Origin: Plumapathes pennacea
Lineage: Eukaryota; Cnidaria; Anthozoa; Antipatharia; Myriopathidae
NCBI GenBank assembly: GCA_964036295.1
Contig: OZ038470.1
Span: 5,873,578 to 5,937,577, forward strand
Reading direction: 5' to 3'
Length of the DNA stretch: 64,000 nucleotides
Shown here: positions 13,527 through 26,400 of the stretch, piece by piece
Layout of the letters: each line of letters starts with the position of its first letter
How positions within the stretch are numbered: the first letter of the stretch is position 1
Notes under the pieces: model-generated
The model's database searches: none
What the model was told of the DNA's origin: nothing
Seen by the model: the letters and a program-made list of their open reading frames with translations, nothing else
Program-made: the position numbers and the translations under genes

Positions 13527-13665
13527 CATGGAAAGTGCTTTGTACAGTTTTTATTCACTCGTTGTTTCGTATCATAAAACTCACTCGCTCGCAAAGCCTC
13601 GCTCGTTCGTTTTATGATACTTCACAACTCGTGAATAAAAACCGTACGCGCGCACTTTCCATGAA
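13527..13665. repeat. Foldback (hairpin) element
   Basis: The left arm from CATGGAAAGTGC through ATCATAAAAC is mirrored by GTTTTATGAT through GCACTTTCCATG. It directly follows the inverted repeat at 13313-13511 and is also missing from copy B. Confidence 0.7.
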
Positions 13666-14491
13666 GTAATCTCTATATCCATGATGGGTAATGGGCATCA
13701 AATGCATGTGGAAGTAGAACTCTAAATTCTACTAGAGTTGCGAAAAACAATAAAAAAGAGGGAGAAAGTCAGACTCATCATCCACCAAAAAAGCAATCGG
13801 AGATGGGGGACCGCAGTTTTGAATCTAAATACCCCGAAGCGTCCATCTATATTATGTGTCACCGAACCCTGACCCGTCTATTTAGAAATGTATTTGATTG
13901 ATATAGTGGGGACCTTAGCACAAAGATTGAGGTTAGTTTTATTGTTTGGGAAACGCTATCTGGGTACTCTATTGTATAGTATTTGGGTACTCTTGTGTGA
14001 TTATGCCGAAATTTGTTTTTAACAGGCTTCCACAAACGCGAGTTGTATACAAAAAAAGTTTTAGAAGGTTTTAAAATCCTGTAATGGGAAAATACCCCTT
14101 TTTCCCGTTGTCGAATAAAGTTTCCCCAAGCCACTACATATCAGGTGTTAATATACTTTAATCTGTGTGTAAGAAAAATAAACCAGAGCTTGCACATAAT
14201 TTGGTCGAACGTTTTTTTTTGTACAGAAACTTATAAAAAAGAAATCAGTGCACTTTGTGCCAATACGATTTTCTAAAATCCAACGTCTGATTTGACGTAA
14301 TCGTGTGGCCCTAGGCCAACATTAGTGCTTCCAATAATTGCTTATACATGGCGTCATAAAAGTTAAAACGCCGCATAAAAGAACGTAAGTAAAATTTGGA
14401 ATGAGTTCCTTGTTGTGCTATTACAGATATATGTATACTGTATATTAATTACAGCTTCTTATCCAACCCGCCAGACTAAGTCACCTTTGTC

Positions 14492-17400
14492 TCAGTCGAA
14501 CGAAGACTTTAAGTTGCTCTTAAATGTGGTTACTGCTTGGATAAGTCTTTGCTTGGTTTCCGGTGGAACGTCGCTCAACACTTCGCCTTCCACAAGCATC
14601 TCTTTAATACCGTCTTTGAAGGTGTCCAGCTCACCCTTGATATTGTGCTGTGAAAAGGTGAAAGGTATAAGTAGAGGTACCTACTCCGGGTAGCCAAGTA
14701 CGAAGTAAATAGTACAGTCACGCGATCTGACTGATAACTCAACATTGCACGCGCACACAACCTGTCTCAGTCTGGCATCAAACTTAATTTTTAATTTTGC
14801 AAAGCAATGAATAAATGGAAGTGTCAAAAAACGTCCTTTAGCACTTGTCAACGTGTTACGTTGAATAATTGAAGCACTCAAGGACCTTAAGAGAACCCCC
14901 CTCCAAGTGTGCAGAAGCACTCCCAGGATAATTTGTGGAAGCATGGAGTTATACCTGAACAGAGCGAAGAGCTCGCTCCAGTTTGGCTTCAACTCCCTCA
15001 ATAACGCATTTGCCAATGTCGCCGGTCAGCTTCTCCTTAACAAAAGCGATCATATCCTCTTTCTTCCTGTAGTGGGTACCGCCTTTTTCGCGCCACTCAT
15101 CATACAATGGAGTTAACGCTTTTTGACATTGATCGCTGATGTTGGCAATGGCTGACTTGGCGGTGTCGTTGAAGACATCAGTCAGCGTACTGACCACATA
15201 CAGCATCTGTTTAAAATACAAATCGGCGCCATTCAGCAAAGTCACCATACCCTCAAAACTCCCATATTAACAATGAGGCCCATCCCATAGACTTTGGCTT
15301 CATGATTATTATTGTAATCGAACCTCAAAACACTTAGTTGTCAGTAAAAATAGGGGGGGGGGGGGGGGGGAACATTTGTCGGCATGAAAACAGAAAATGC
15401 TTCAACGTACTCTTTGTCTCAACAGGTTTTGCCCAAGATTGAAGAAGATTCACTAAGTTTTCAACTTTTTGTTTAATATTCAGCAGTGGTTCTAAACTGA
15501 CGCAAACAGCACAGAATAAGAAACTTCATATCAGTTTATTTTTCTAATAGCACTGCCTATGAAGGAATGTGGACACTTTGTAAAAAAAATGTAAACCATT
15601 GCATTTACTGTTAGTCTAAAGTGAACTGTGACGATGAGGTATGCAAGACTCCTACAAAGTTGGTCCCTGTAATCTTTTTAGAAACCCTCGATTATAATAC
15701 GCTTCCCCGTTCACAAGATTAAACTAACCTTTCCCCTAAAAAGGGCAACACAAGGCCAGACCACGCCAGGTTTTATCTTGTGAAGCGTTTCAAATCCCTG
15801 GGAGACCACACTATCCTCTGCAATCCAATCTGTTTCAAATTTCTGGAGCTTTTCCAAAATTGTATTGAACTCGTTGTTCCAGTCTTCCGCGACGCATTCG
15901 ACCATGTCTTTTGCAAGATCATCACTGATGACGATCTTTTTAGTTTTCTTGCTCACAAAGGATCCATTGTTTTCTAGTGTTGCTCTTAGTGTATTCCAGG
16001 GCATCTAAATACAACAACCAAGTTTAGAATATGTCGAATCTCTTATTACTGTGCATTTATCCATTGAACAGCAGTCTTCGTTTCATACGCGTATAAAAAC
16101 TAAACTAAAGACAGTGTTGGGCCAAGGTTTCAACTTACTTCTGTTACCGAACGAGAAGGACGGTAACACCGTAGTCTCGGCAACCCATCGATTTCGTAAT
16201 TTTTTTTGCCTCGTCCCCCATGCTTCACGTTTGACATCTAATTGTGCAATACACACACAATGATTGCCAGCTTAGTGTCTCCATTAGTTTATTGTTAGTT
16301 GCATTATGGCTTTTAAGTGAGAAGGAGCTGAGATGGATCTATAACCGGAAGCAGTGACTCACTTTCCTACACTTGTCCAAAACCTTGTTAATCCTTTCCG
16401 GGAAAGTTTTGATTTTCTCCTTTGTGGCTTTCTCGATTGCTTTTAGGTCGCCACTGATTAGCCCATCTTGGAACTGGTCGGTTATTTTCTTGACAGAGTC
16501 CAGCAATGCCTCAACATTCTTTTCCCACTGCTGTTCTTTCTGAAAATCATAAACAAACAACATTAATCCACTAATCTTATTATATAGAATAAAGGTCTTC
16601 ATCTAGAGTATTCATTTAAAATAATGCAAATATTTATCAGATATGTCCCACAAAGTATAATAGTTTGTAAAAAGAACTGTAAGTACAAGTGAAATTGTAT
16701 AAAAATATTATACACCAGTATGTCACATGAGGTGAACTTGTTGCAAGGACATGCCATCATGACAAGTCACCTTGTGCAACAGGATATATTAACATTTTAA
16801 CCACTACAGCGGCAAAATAGAGACGAACCAAGCCACCCTTTAATTCAAAATATGACTATCAACAATAATCGAAAACACAGTTAAAAGCATTGTTTTTGTT
16901 GTTGCACACAAACGGGTACTTAGACTTTTAGTCTACTCAAAACCATACCACAAATAGCTGGTATGTGTCACTGGGGAATTACCATTCACTGTAATGTACT
17001 GTACACCTCTTCGTACCATTTGATCTAAGCAGCACTTTAAGCAAGACAGAAGTGAACGAACCTGGTCCTTTTTTGTAAGGCCAACCTCACATTCCAGTTT
17101 CTTGTACAAACATGCATTTTCGTGACAAAATCTGGAAGTGAAATAATATAAACTAATGTCAAACTTTGCAATCAAAGTGTCCAATATTTCAATGCACCGT
17201 AAAGTCAAGAACATGTCCTTAACTTCAAAAGTCACCTGCTCTATCTGTTGCATGTTTGTGTTGTTAGTTCAGTTTTCATCCGACTGGTACTATAGCCACA
17301 ATAAAATAACTGTGCAACATGTAAGAACCAATCAAGGTACTAACACTTCGGCTGTCTAAAAAAACCTGAACAATAAAGTAATGTATAGCTGTCATGCTTC

Positions 17401-20400
17401 CCAGCATAGTGAACATACTCTTCCACTTTGAGGTGATGATGTTTATTAACTATCTCGTGGAGGACTTTCTGCAGTTTAGGAATGCCTGTATCCTCCGACT
17501 TGGTAAATACAGCTGGCGTTTCATCCCTTAGCAAGCGCAAATAATCCTTCGCAGATACGGCGAACACCGAAGCCTTCCAATTGCCACGGTTTATCTGTTG
17601 AAGGTATGGATAAAATGAAAGATGGGAAGGAGGGAAGAGAGATTAATACTGAATACTTTCTCAATATAAAACCAGTGTTTGACATTAAGGTTTTAGGTTT
17701 GTTGCCCTTCTGACTGTACATTGATTTCAAGCAATTATTATTGGATGCTTGATAATTGTTTCTGGTTGCCTGGCCCTAAATTTACCTGCCTGACCAATCT
17801 TTTTTTTTTTTTTTTTTTTTTTTTTTTGGTTGCCCTGGGCATAGTGGCAACCTCTCTAATGTCACGCACTGAAAACCATTTGGTTTCTGAGCTTCTTTTG
17901 ACAGCAATTTTCCAATGGACAACCACAAGGCATGTTTTGGTTGCCCCCACATTGTGCGACTGTGTTGTAAAGCAGCAGTGTCATGCAGCAGCCATAAATT
18001 GCTTTTTTTTCTCTCCAAAGCCACTGGTTGCCTAAGGGACAACCATTGCGAACTATTTGGTTGCCCAAGCATCAGGTTCCAAACAACTAAGCAATTGCAA
18101 ACTCTAGAAACTCTAGACAGCTTTCTTAAAGTGACAAGTTATCATAACCCAAATTATATGTACTGTATTTGGAGAGAATGAAAAGAGAAGAGCTGAAGTA
18201 ATGGGGTTGATCATTATGCTGCATGCTTTTAAATGAATTCAAGCAGCTGTTATTTGTGCTGTGTCCCACCAGTATTTGACAGGAGTGCAAAGAATGTAAA
18301 AATCAGATTCACTGTGCTCTGTGTTCACAGATATACAAAACCAAAAAACACATGCAATAATCATTATTCAAACCGTCTGAAATTTCTGGTGAAGGTCTTT
18401 TTCAACTTTCAGCCCTCTCCACCTTGCATACAACAGCCTCCACTGCGTTTTGAGTAGTTGACACTGAGATAAAGAAGACAATAACTTTTTTACTATTACA
18501 ATTATCGGTCCACATAATTCTTACAGAGTACAGATCAACGCATTTATTTCTCAGCAGAATGCCACATAATATCTTATTAACCCTGTCACTCCATTTTCTC
18601 CTTCAGTTTCTCACCAGAAATGTATCATATAGTAAGGAGAACTTGGCTTTTGATACATTGCTCAGATGATAGTTGATTAAACTATCAATTCTCACTACAT
18701 TACTCATACATTTTACTCTTAAATGGCTGGGAGAATCTGTATTTTGAGCTTGGGAGTGAAAGGGTTAATCATGTTTGTCCACTTACTTACAGTATGGGCA
18801 ACACCTTAGGTTGATAAAATACTGTGCATTTGTAGTACAGACCAATGCTGGATCAAAACATACTGTAGCTACAAAATGAGAATGCTATGCAATGTTGATT
18901 TTTACATTTTACTCCTCAGCTGCCATGTAAAAACACCATCTCCTGTAACTGACATCAGTGCACTAGTGTTATTTTTAAACATACAGTAAAACCCTGCTAT
19001 CTCAAAAACAGCTGTCTGGAACAGAATCTAATTCCCCTTGGAAATGAATTTGGTAGAACTCTGCTATCTTGATCCCAAGCTTGATCTCAAACTATTTTTT
19101 TCTTCCCTCAGGAGTTCTAGATAGCAACAATCAAATGCAAAATAGTTGAGACACTTGCAGAAAAAAAACCATTCTTCTCTTCTGTTCCCTCACTCTCATC
19201 TGGATTTCATTTGACAGCATCTTTACCCCCTCCCCTGTTTCAATGTTGAGTATCCAATATCGCACAACAAGATTTCAGGCCCAAACAACATTGAGACGGG
19301 GGGAGGGGGAGGCAGAAATCAACAAAACTTAAAAGCCAATAAATTGCTCAAAATATGCACAGTGTCTCAACTACTCTTGCAATTGGTTGAAGATTCTACT
19401 GTAATATATATAGATAAGTAGTACGTAGGTGGTACAAACTGTACCTATACACCTATATACCTGTTCCTTGTCCTTTTCGCCTTTACACTTTTGAAACAAA
19501 TCTTGCATGTTCTCCTGGATCTTCTTCATCTGAGGATCATTATATTTCCGAAAGATGCTGCAGAGAAAAAAATCTGATGAAATAGATTGCATTTTAATGA
19601 GTCAAATTACACAAGCTTAGCATGGACTTATGGACAAGACCAGACCAGACCAAAGATCGTATTCACATAAGAAGGTAACACTAAACTCTTGAACAAATTA
19701 AGGTGTACAAAATCATATTGGTCTGTACAAAAGGCATTTACCCAATTTGTGCACCTACATTTTGTTTGAGCTGATTGGTTGACAAATCCCTCAAAGAAAT
19801 GTTAAGCTACAAAAAGTTTCTAATGAAAACACAGTCATTTACACTTATCTACAATATTATTTGACTAGTGGGACCCCTGTTTGACTAGCAGGACCCTGAC
19901 TTTTTCTTTTTTTTCTTTCTTTTTTTCCTTTATGAAGTCCATTTAGAGCATCTCAAATGCAATTTACAGTGTCAAACTACAAACTTCTATGTAGTACATG
20001 TAGCACTCGACTATACCACTCGACAAATTGCCGATCAATTGACATGAAAATCTCCCCGTTTTTCGAACATGCTGCAGCATCGGCCTGACATCCAGTCACC
20101 TGACAGCACAAATTCTTTTTAAACTCATTTCCGATTTCTAAAAGTCCTGTAGTCAGCATACAAGGCCAATATTTACACTTAGTTTCACTCAATGTGGCGA
20201 CCATCTTGGATTTTTTTATGATGAGGAGGCCTGGGAAAGAGCATTACGGACGGACAGACGGACAGAAGTGAGTTAGCGTATAGATTGGGAAATCCTTTCA
20301 ATGTCAATAATAGTATAATGCAAACACAGGAAGCAGTATTTTCATTGTATAGTGCTTCTTCACTCTTTCTTTGGTCATTTAAAGCCGGAAACATGCTTAT

Positions 20401-23400
20401 GGAGTGCTGAGAGGTATTATTTTTTGTGATTGAAGTTGGACTACTGGTTGTGAAAAAAACCGAAAATCTGAACCAGCAAAATGATAAGCAGTTTTAACTA
20501 TTGTGATGTCATATGACATGAACAAGCGCTGCGTCATGTCGCAAAACGCTCACTTCTTGCTAAAACTATTCAATATCTTCAAATTTCTGCAACTTCTGCT
20601 ATGTGAGATCTTGAAGATGAGAAGTACAAATCTCCTGCACTTGCTGGCACTGTTCACACCATGTGACATCACACACATTCATTAATAAGATGGCAAACTT
20701 TTCACACTTTCGTGGTCAAAATACCGGTTTTCGTGTCCAAAAAAATGAACAAAAATATTTTCACAACTGTAAATAGGGGATTACGAATCATTAATATACT
20801 GAGCTACATGTTTACAGTTAATTTGGCAGTTTGTGCATGATTTTCATTTCAGTAGCACTTTAACATTAGGAAATTAGGAAATTAAAGTTAAGGAATAAAT
20901 TTATTAGCAAATTTGCATTTTGGGCACAGCCTGACAAAATGAAATTAAGTAAAGAAAAAAAACTTTATTTAAGTCTCAATGTATTTAGCACTGCCATGCT
21001 AATTGGGTAGACTTGAAATGCAGAAACCAAATATCATAAACTTAATGCAAATTTGTTAAGAATCCCAACTGGTCGGAGGCTAACCAGTTGGCTATTTACA
21101 TAGTGTGGCTGAGGATTTGAACTCAGGGCTACCTTGTTAGAAATTCAGCTAGTGGTCAGAGCGGGACTTGAACCTGGGAGCTCCGGATTTCAAGTCTGGC
21201 GCCCTAACCACTCAGCCACTGCCTCCCCTATAAGTAACACATATATGTATATAAAAGCACATGTATCATAAAAATAATGCCTGGGAAAGCAGTTGCTATC
21301 CTTTCCTTTTCATCTAAATGAGGCACTATCAATGCATGGCACATACCTCTTCATGTTTTTGGGAAGATCTTCACATTTGTCATCATTTTGCGTGCACACA
21401 AATGCCAGAGTACTTTTTCGTGCTATGTTGCCCTCCATAACTTTGGACACAAGGAACTAGATGAAACAAACCTGTCAGGACATATGCTACAACTGTGCAA
21501 AACATAATATTATTTGTTACAACACATTGTAATGAAGTTAAAGCTTGGAATTGATTGATATATTTAATCACTCATAATTTGTACTCATGGTTGTGTCAAG
21601 TTTAACTCTATGTGGTCCAGTGTTGCACAACAAGCACATCTGGCAATTGTTAAATGTGATGTGTACACTGCCATTACATAAAGTAAGACAAATAATTGTC
21701 CTGTTTCACGCCCACATCGTTGGTCCATCAAGTCAGCTCAGCTACTGTTGGGCTTTCGGGCTCAGCCAGGCCTAAGGGCCTGGCCTTAAACTTTACAATA
21801 TTAGACTTTCACAATAATGAGAGATTTGTAGCAAATGAAAGAGAATTGAGTGGTAAAGAGAACAATTTTTTTGCAGCAGGCTCATCACATGACCAAAATC
21901 CATTGGTGACTGAAACTTCATTGTCTCAAGGTAATGCGATAATTTCTCGAATATCCCACACCAGACATTGACACCAACTCAGAAAGTTACGAGATCTTTT
22001 ATGTTTTTCATGACATTTCTACAAAAAGAAACACAACAGAATTCACTTTTGTGCATGCCTTGTGCATGACGTCAATCCAACATGGACACCGTGGGATAAG
22101 GCAAGTTTTGGAAACACAGGAATAACGCAAAAGTTAGTTTGGTGACCTACCCTGAATTTTTGGGTATAGATCTCTACATTTAAGATCTGCATTTTGCAGA
22201 AAAAAAGAAAAAAAAAATACAACTGTGGAGCAGTTTTTTCAGAATTTGGGTTAAAGCTGGTGCACTTTATTGTAAATTGTTCTATTTGGGCAGAAAGCAT
22301 ATGATATATCGGCCACAATAGCACCTAAATGGAGTTTTTTTTATAATTCAAATCTGGTACACAAAAGGAGTCTTTTGTAGTGAATTTAAGGACAGAAATG
22401 GCCTGTGCTAAAAGAGTTAAATAGTACTCACGCCATAAGATATCTTATTTTAATCAAGTAAGTGTAATCTCTCAAGTACAACTATTAAGGTTTCTGTTAG
22501 AGATTTTCCTCAACTCCCTATACAACCAATAGCATTTTACAAAATGCTACTGATAATCAAGCATACATGTAACATGCTTTAATTTGTCTTAACTTACCTG
22601 GGGTGTTTCATTTGATGCTGCTCGACCAATGGTGGCAACAACCCATATAATATCTGCATCTTTAATTTGCTGAATAACAATATCATATATTACATAACAG
22701 TACATAGTTACATGACATTCTACTAAAGTTGTAGATACAACAATAAAAATTGTTGTATCTACAACAATTTTTAAACTATCTTGATGCTGCAGTTGTGATA
22801 CAGGTTTGTACAAATATATCGATTAACAGGCTGGTGTCTTTATAAAGGGACAGTGAATTCATGTACTAATTCTCTTCTCCAGAGGAGTTCAATAAAAAGC
22901 TAAGTCTTACTAACAATATTCTAAGAAGTAGTGTAAGGAGAATATTGACTGTCAAAGCAGCTTAAACAAAAGAGATCACTAGTGGCCATGTTATCCACAG
23001 ATTATTGATTATTGGAGGGCTTGACACTGCGACAGATACAGTTGCAAATGCAGTTCCAAAATAGCACCTCTTGAGGCTAAAACTCCTCTGGCAGTCACAA
23101 AATGATGACTAGCCTTCAATTAAACAGCATCTCTGTATAATACACTACTAACTATATTTACATCACTAAACTACCCTACCTCATCGGCAATTCGCTCACG
23201 CACAAGATTACTGTCATGGTGGCCAGGGATGTCAACCAAAATCATGTTCTTCGGCACTTTCTCAGTTGGGACATAAAATTTAATCTTCTTCACAAGAGGG
23301 TGCAAGCGTGAAACACAATCCTCCAACTCAGACTTCATGTCCTCTGGATTCTGTGAAAGAAATGCATTAAAAAGTTAAGTCAAGCCAATCTTTCCTACTT

Positions 23401-26400
23401 TAGTACTTTCATCCTAAAAAGCTCTATAAAGTTAATCTTGTTGGGTGATATGTATATTTAAGAAATTTATAATGTATTCTAATGTAATATAGCCTCATTG
23501 AAACACACAGAAAGTTATAGAAGAGCATGAGAGGGCAACGATACAGGGCAACCATCATCTGGAACTCACTCCCAAATGAATACAAGAGCATGAGTGACAG
23601 TTCTAACTTTAAGAGACGCGTTAGAGCATTACCCCTGAATGATTTTAGTTTTAAAAAAGAAGCATGCATGATAACTTTTAAAGATAAGAAATTTACTTAC
23701 TTTTAATTATAATAGTGTGTATGCGTGTGCGTGCGTGTGTGTGTATGTGAGCGGACGCGCGTGGGGATGGTGGGGGGAGGAGGGGGGTCGAGGTAGTCAA
23801 ATGTACGTAAGGTGTAAGTAATAATGTAAGTTAGGTAGCAAAGTGAGTGACTAAAGTGCAAAAGTAAAGTAAAGAGTTAGGTGAATGACGGGAGCGAGTC
23901 TGTAGGATAACGATACTCGATAGATAATTTAATATGTAGATTTTAGATAGAAGACACGACCCCACCAGCGTTTTGCTGAAAGTTTGTAATCGTGTATAAA
24001 TAAAGGTTATTGATTGATTATTGATTGATGAGAGTAGTGTAGGGAAACCACACATAGTTTAGACTAACTTCAAAGTATCCTAACTCACTGTCATTTCCAC
24101 ATCATTCATTTTTGTGGGGTCTTTTCTTTCACTACAATAATATATTACTTCTTGGCTATTTTTCCATTTTTTTCCACAAAACCCTATGGGTTGGGACCAT
24201 TTTGCATGTGATCTACTGTATGCAGAAATTCATATACAGTTTCATCAATTTGTGATCTAAGCATGCTATCAAAACCCAAGCTCCACAAACCATACATATT
24301 TTTGCTGAGAAACTGAAAGAGAAAATTATGGATGTTGATCACTAAATGAAGAGAAAGGTCAAAGTATATTGCTGGCCAACTTTAGTACACTACAGGGCCC
24401 AGTTGTTCGAAGCAAGGTTAAGCTAACCCCGGGTTAGGAGTAAACTTTGTTTTCATTTTTAAACTTAAAAACAAAAGTGTTTGATCACAAAAGGAGTCCA
24501 TCATTCTGTTTTGAACAAGAACAAACTTTTTAGCTAGTCTATGATCAAAACTCTGCAGTTTGTTAACCACAAACAAGAAAGAAAAAATTTGGTTAACTCT
24601 GGGTTAGCTTACTGGGCTTTGAACAAACCCAGCCCTGAATTACATTTAGGAGATCTAGTAAACCTGAAACCTTGAAAGAAGACCATCTTATGTGACTTTT
24701 TACTTTGCTCTCTAATCCCAATTTTTGTGACTTCTGTCATTTTGATCAGAATTCACAGAGGAAGGAAATAAAGTCAATAATGACAGAAATAATAGAACAG
24801 AAAAAAACAGAACATTTTCAGTTCAAGTTGAACTTGAAAACCATTGGTTAAACCCAAAAAGTGACAGGTAAAATGGACCAAACTTGGTTGTTCAGAGCAT
24901 GAACTTAGGCTAACCCTGCTGAAAAGCTAAATGGCAACTTTGGTTGCTTGCTTTATGTTTTGATTCAGTTTCCAACATTTCTACCCCTAGCTAGAACATT
25001 GAATTTTAGTCTTTGACCAGGTTGACAAACAAACTCAATTATAGCCGAAATTGCATTGTGCAGCAAAACTCAACATTTCAAACTTCTTTCAGTATTGGCT
25101 GGTCGAAAAATTCTATAAAATCATATACATTTGTTGAAATCACAGAGCCATGCAGTAGAACCTTCCTTGGTCTAAATGATGCACAGCAAATTCTGGCTGA
25201 TCACATGAGCAAGAAAGAGAGAGCAATCTGATCTCCTCTCTTCGATACCTGGCTGTTGAAAAAGGAACACTCAAAAAAACACAGCTGCATTTATCCACAA
25301 AAGTGACAGACACATCTCAGCCATCTATTTACCACTTTTACCAATGTTTGCCAACTTTCAATCGGATCCACTGGAATTGGTGACAGCACATTATGCCACA
25401 TTTGAGCTTTAAGTTTAACTTGGGCTGAAAACGTTTTCTTTTGGCTTTTTTTCCAGTCATTTTTGACTGTATTTCCTTTCTTTGTGTTTCTGATCAAAAT
25501 GACAAGGATCAAACATGAAAAAATCGAGATTTTGAAGACAGCAAAGTAAAAAGTCACATAGGATGGTCTTCTTTTCACACATTCAATTCCAATATTGTTA
25601 CACTATTGTACATGCTACCATGTATGTGAAACACAAATAGCACAGAGAATACTATTAAAAGTTCTAGTGTGGTACAGTACCTCATGGACAATCTTGTGAA
25701 ACCCTTTGCAAATGTAGGACTTAATATTCTTGTGATTCAGCATCTCTTCTGGAGAGCTTGGAATTTCATCGTCAAACATTGCTTCCAAATCATTGAAAGC
25801 ATCTTCAGGAGACTGATAAATGTCAGCATCTTTCTGCTCTGGGTCGTCATTCTCATCTCCTATCAAAAGTTGAAAATACACTGCTAACAATACAATACAT
25901 AACAATACAATAATTTACTTGAATACCACACAATTTACAAGACAATTTGAAAAGATAAAGAAGAAGCCATAGGGTGTTCACTACCTAAATATAACTAAAA
26001 AGCTAAATGGGCTACAATGGTGGACAAAATGTGTTGACACATGTATTAAACTTAACACTTTTTACAAAATTGGGAATTTTGATCAGTTAATCAAATAGTT
26101 TAATTATTCACTTGTGTTGGTAACCCACAGCTTTGTATTTCCTACCTCGTGATTCATAGCTGTGGTGTAGCGTTCACACGTTATCCGCCTTAATCATTAG
26201 CTTTTTCAACCCTCCCTCCCTCACCTAGGGTATACTTTGTGTCTAAAAAATCAATTCATGCCCAAACATGCCACTTAATTACTCATCCCACTGATTAGCA
26301 GGGATATAATATTACTATGCCTTGAGTCACCCGGTTACAGAGAAAACTGCTTTTGAATCCCCCTCCCCCCCCCCCCCCCCCCTGGATGAATTCCAGTAGG

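Larger units (their letters stand above)
12383..14491. other. Intergenic: 5' flank of copy A and junction to copy B
   Basis: Positions 12383-13309 and 13676-13950 match the upstream flank of copy B (30358-32206). The match stops near 13955 (GAAACGCTAT), which marks the duplication junction; beyond it lies the 3' flank of copy B. T and A runs lie at about 12670-12726. No gene was seen. Confidence 0.6.

Noticed and set aside
21128..21230. Functional tRNA gene
   Set aside because: The tRNA-like part is followed by a non-tRNA body and bounded by target repeats, so it is a SINE.
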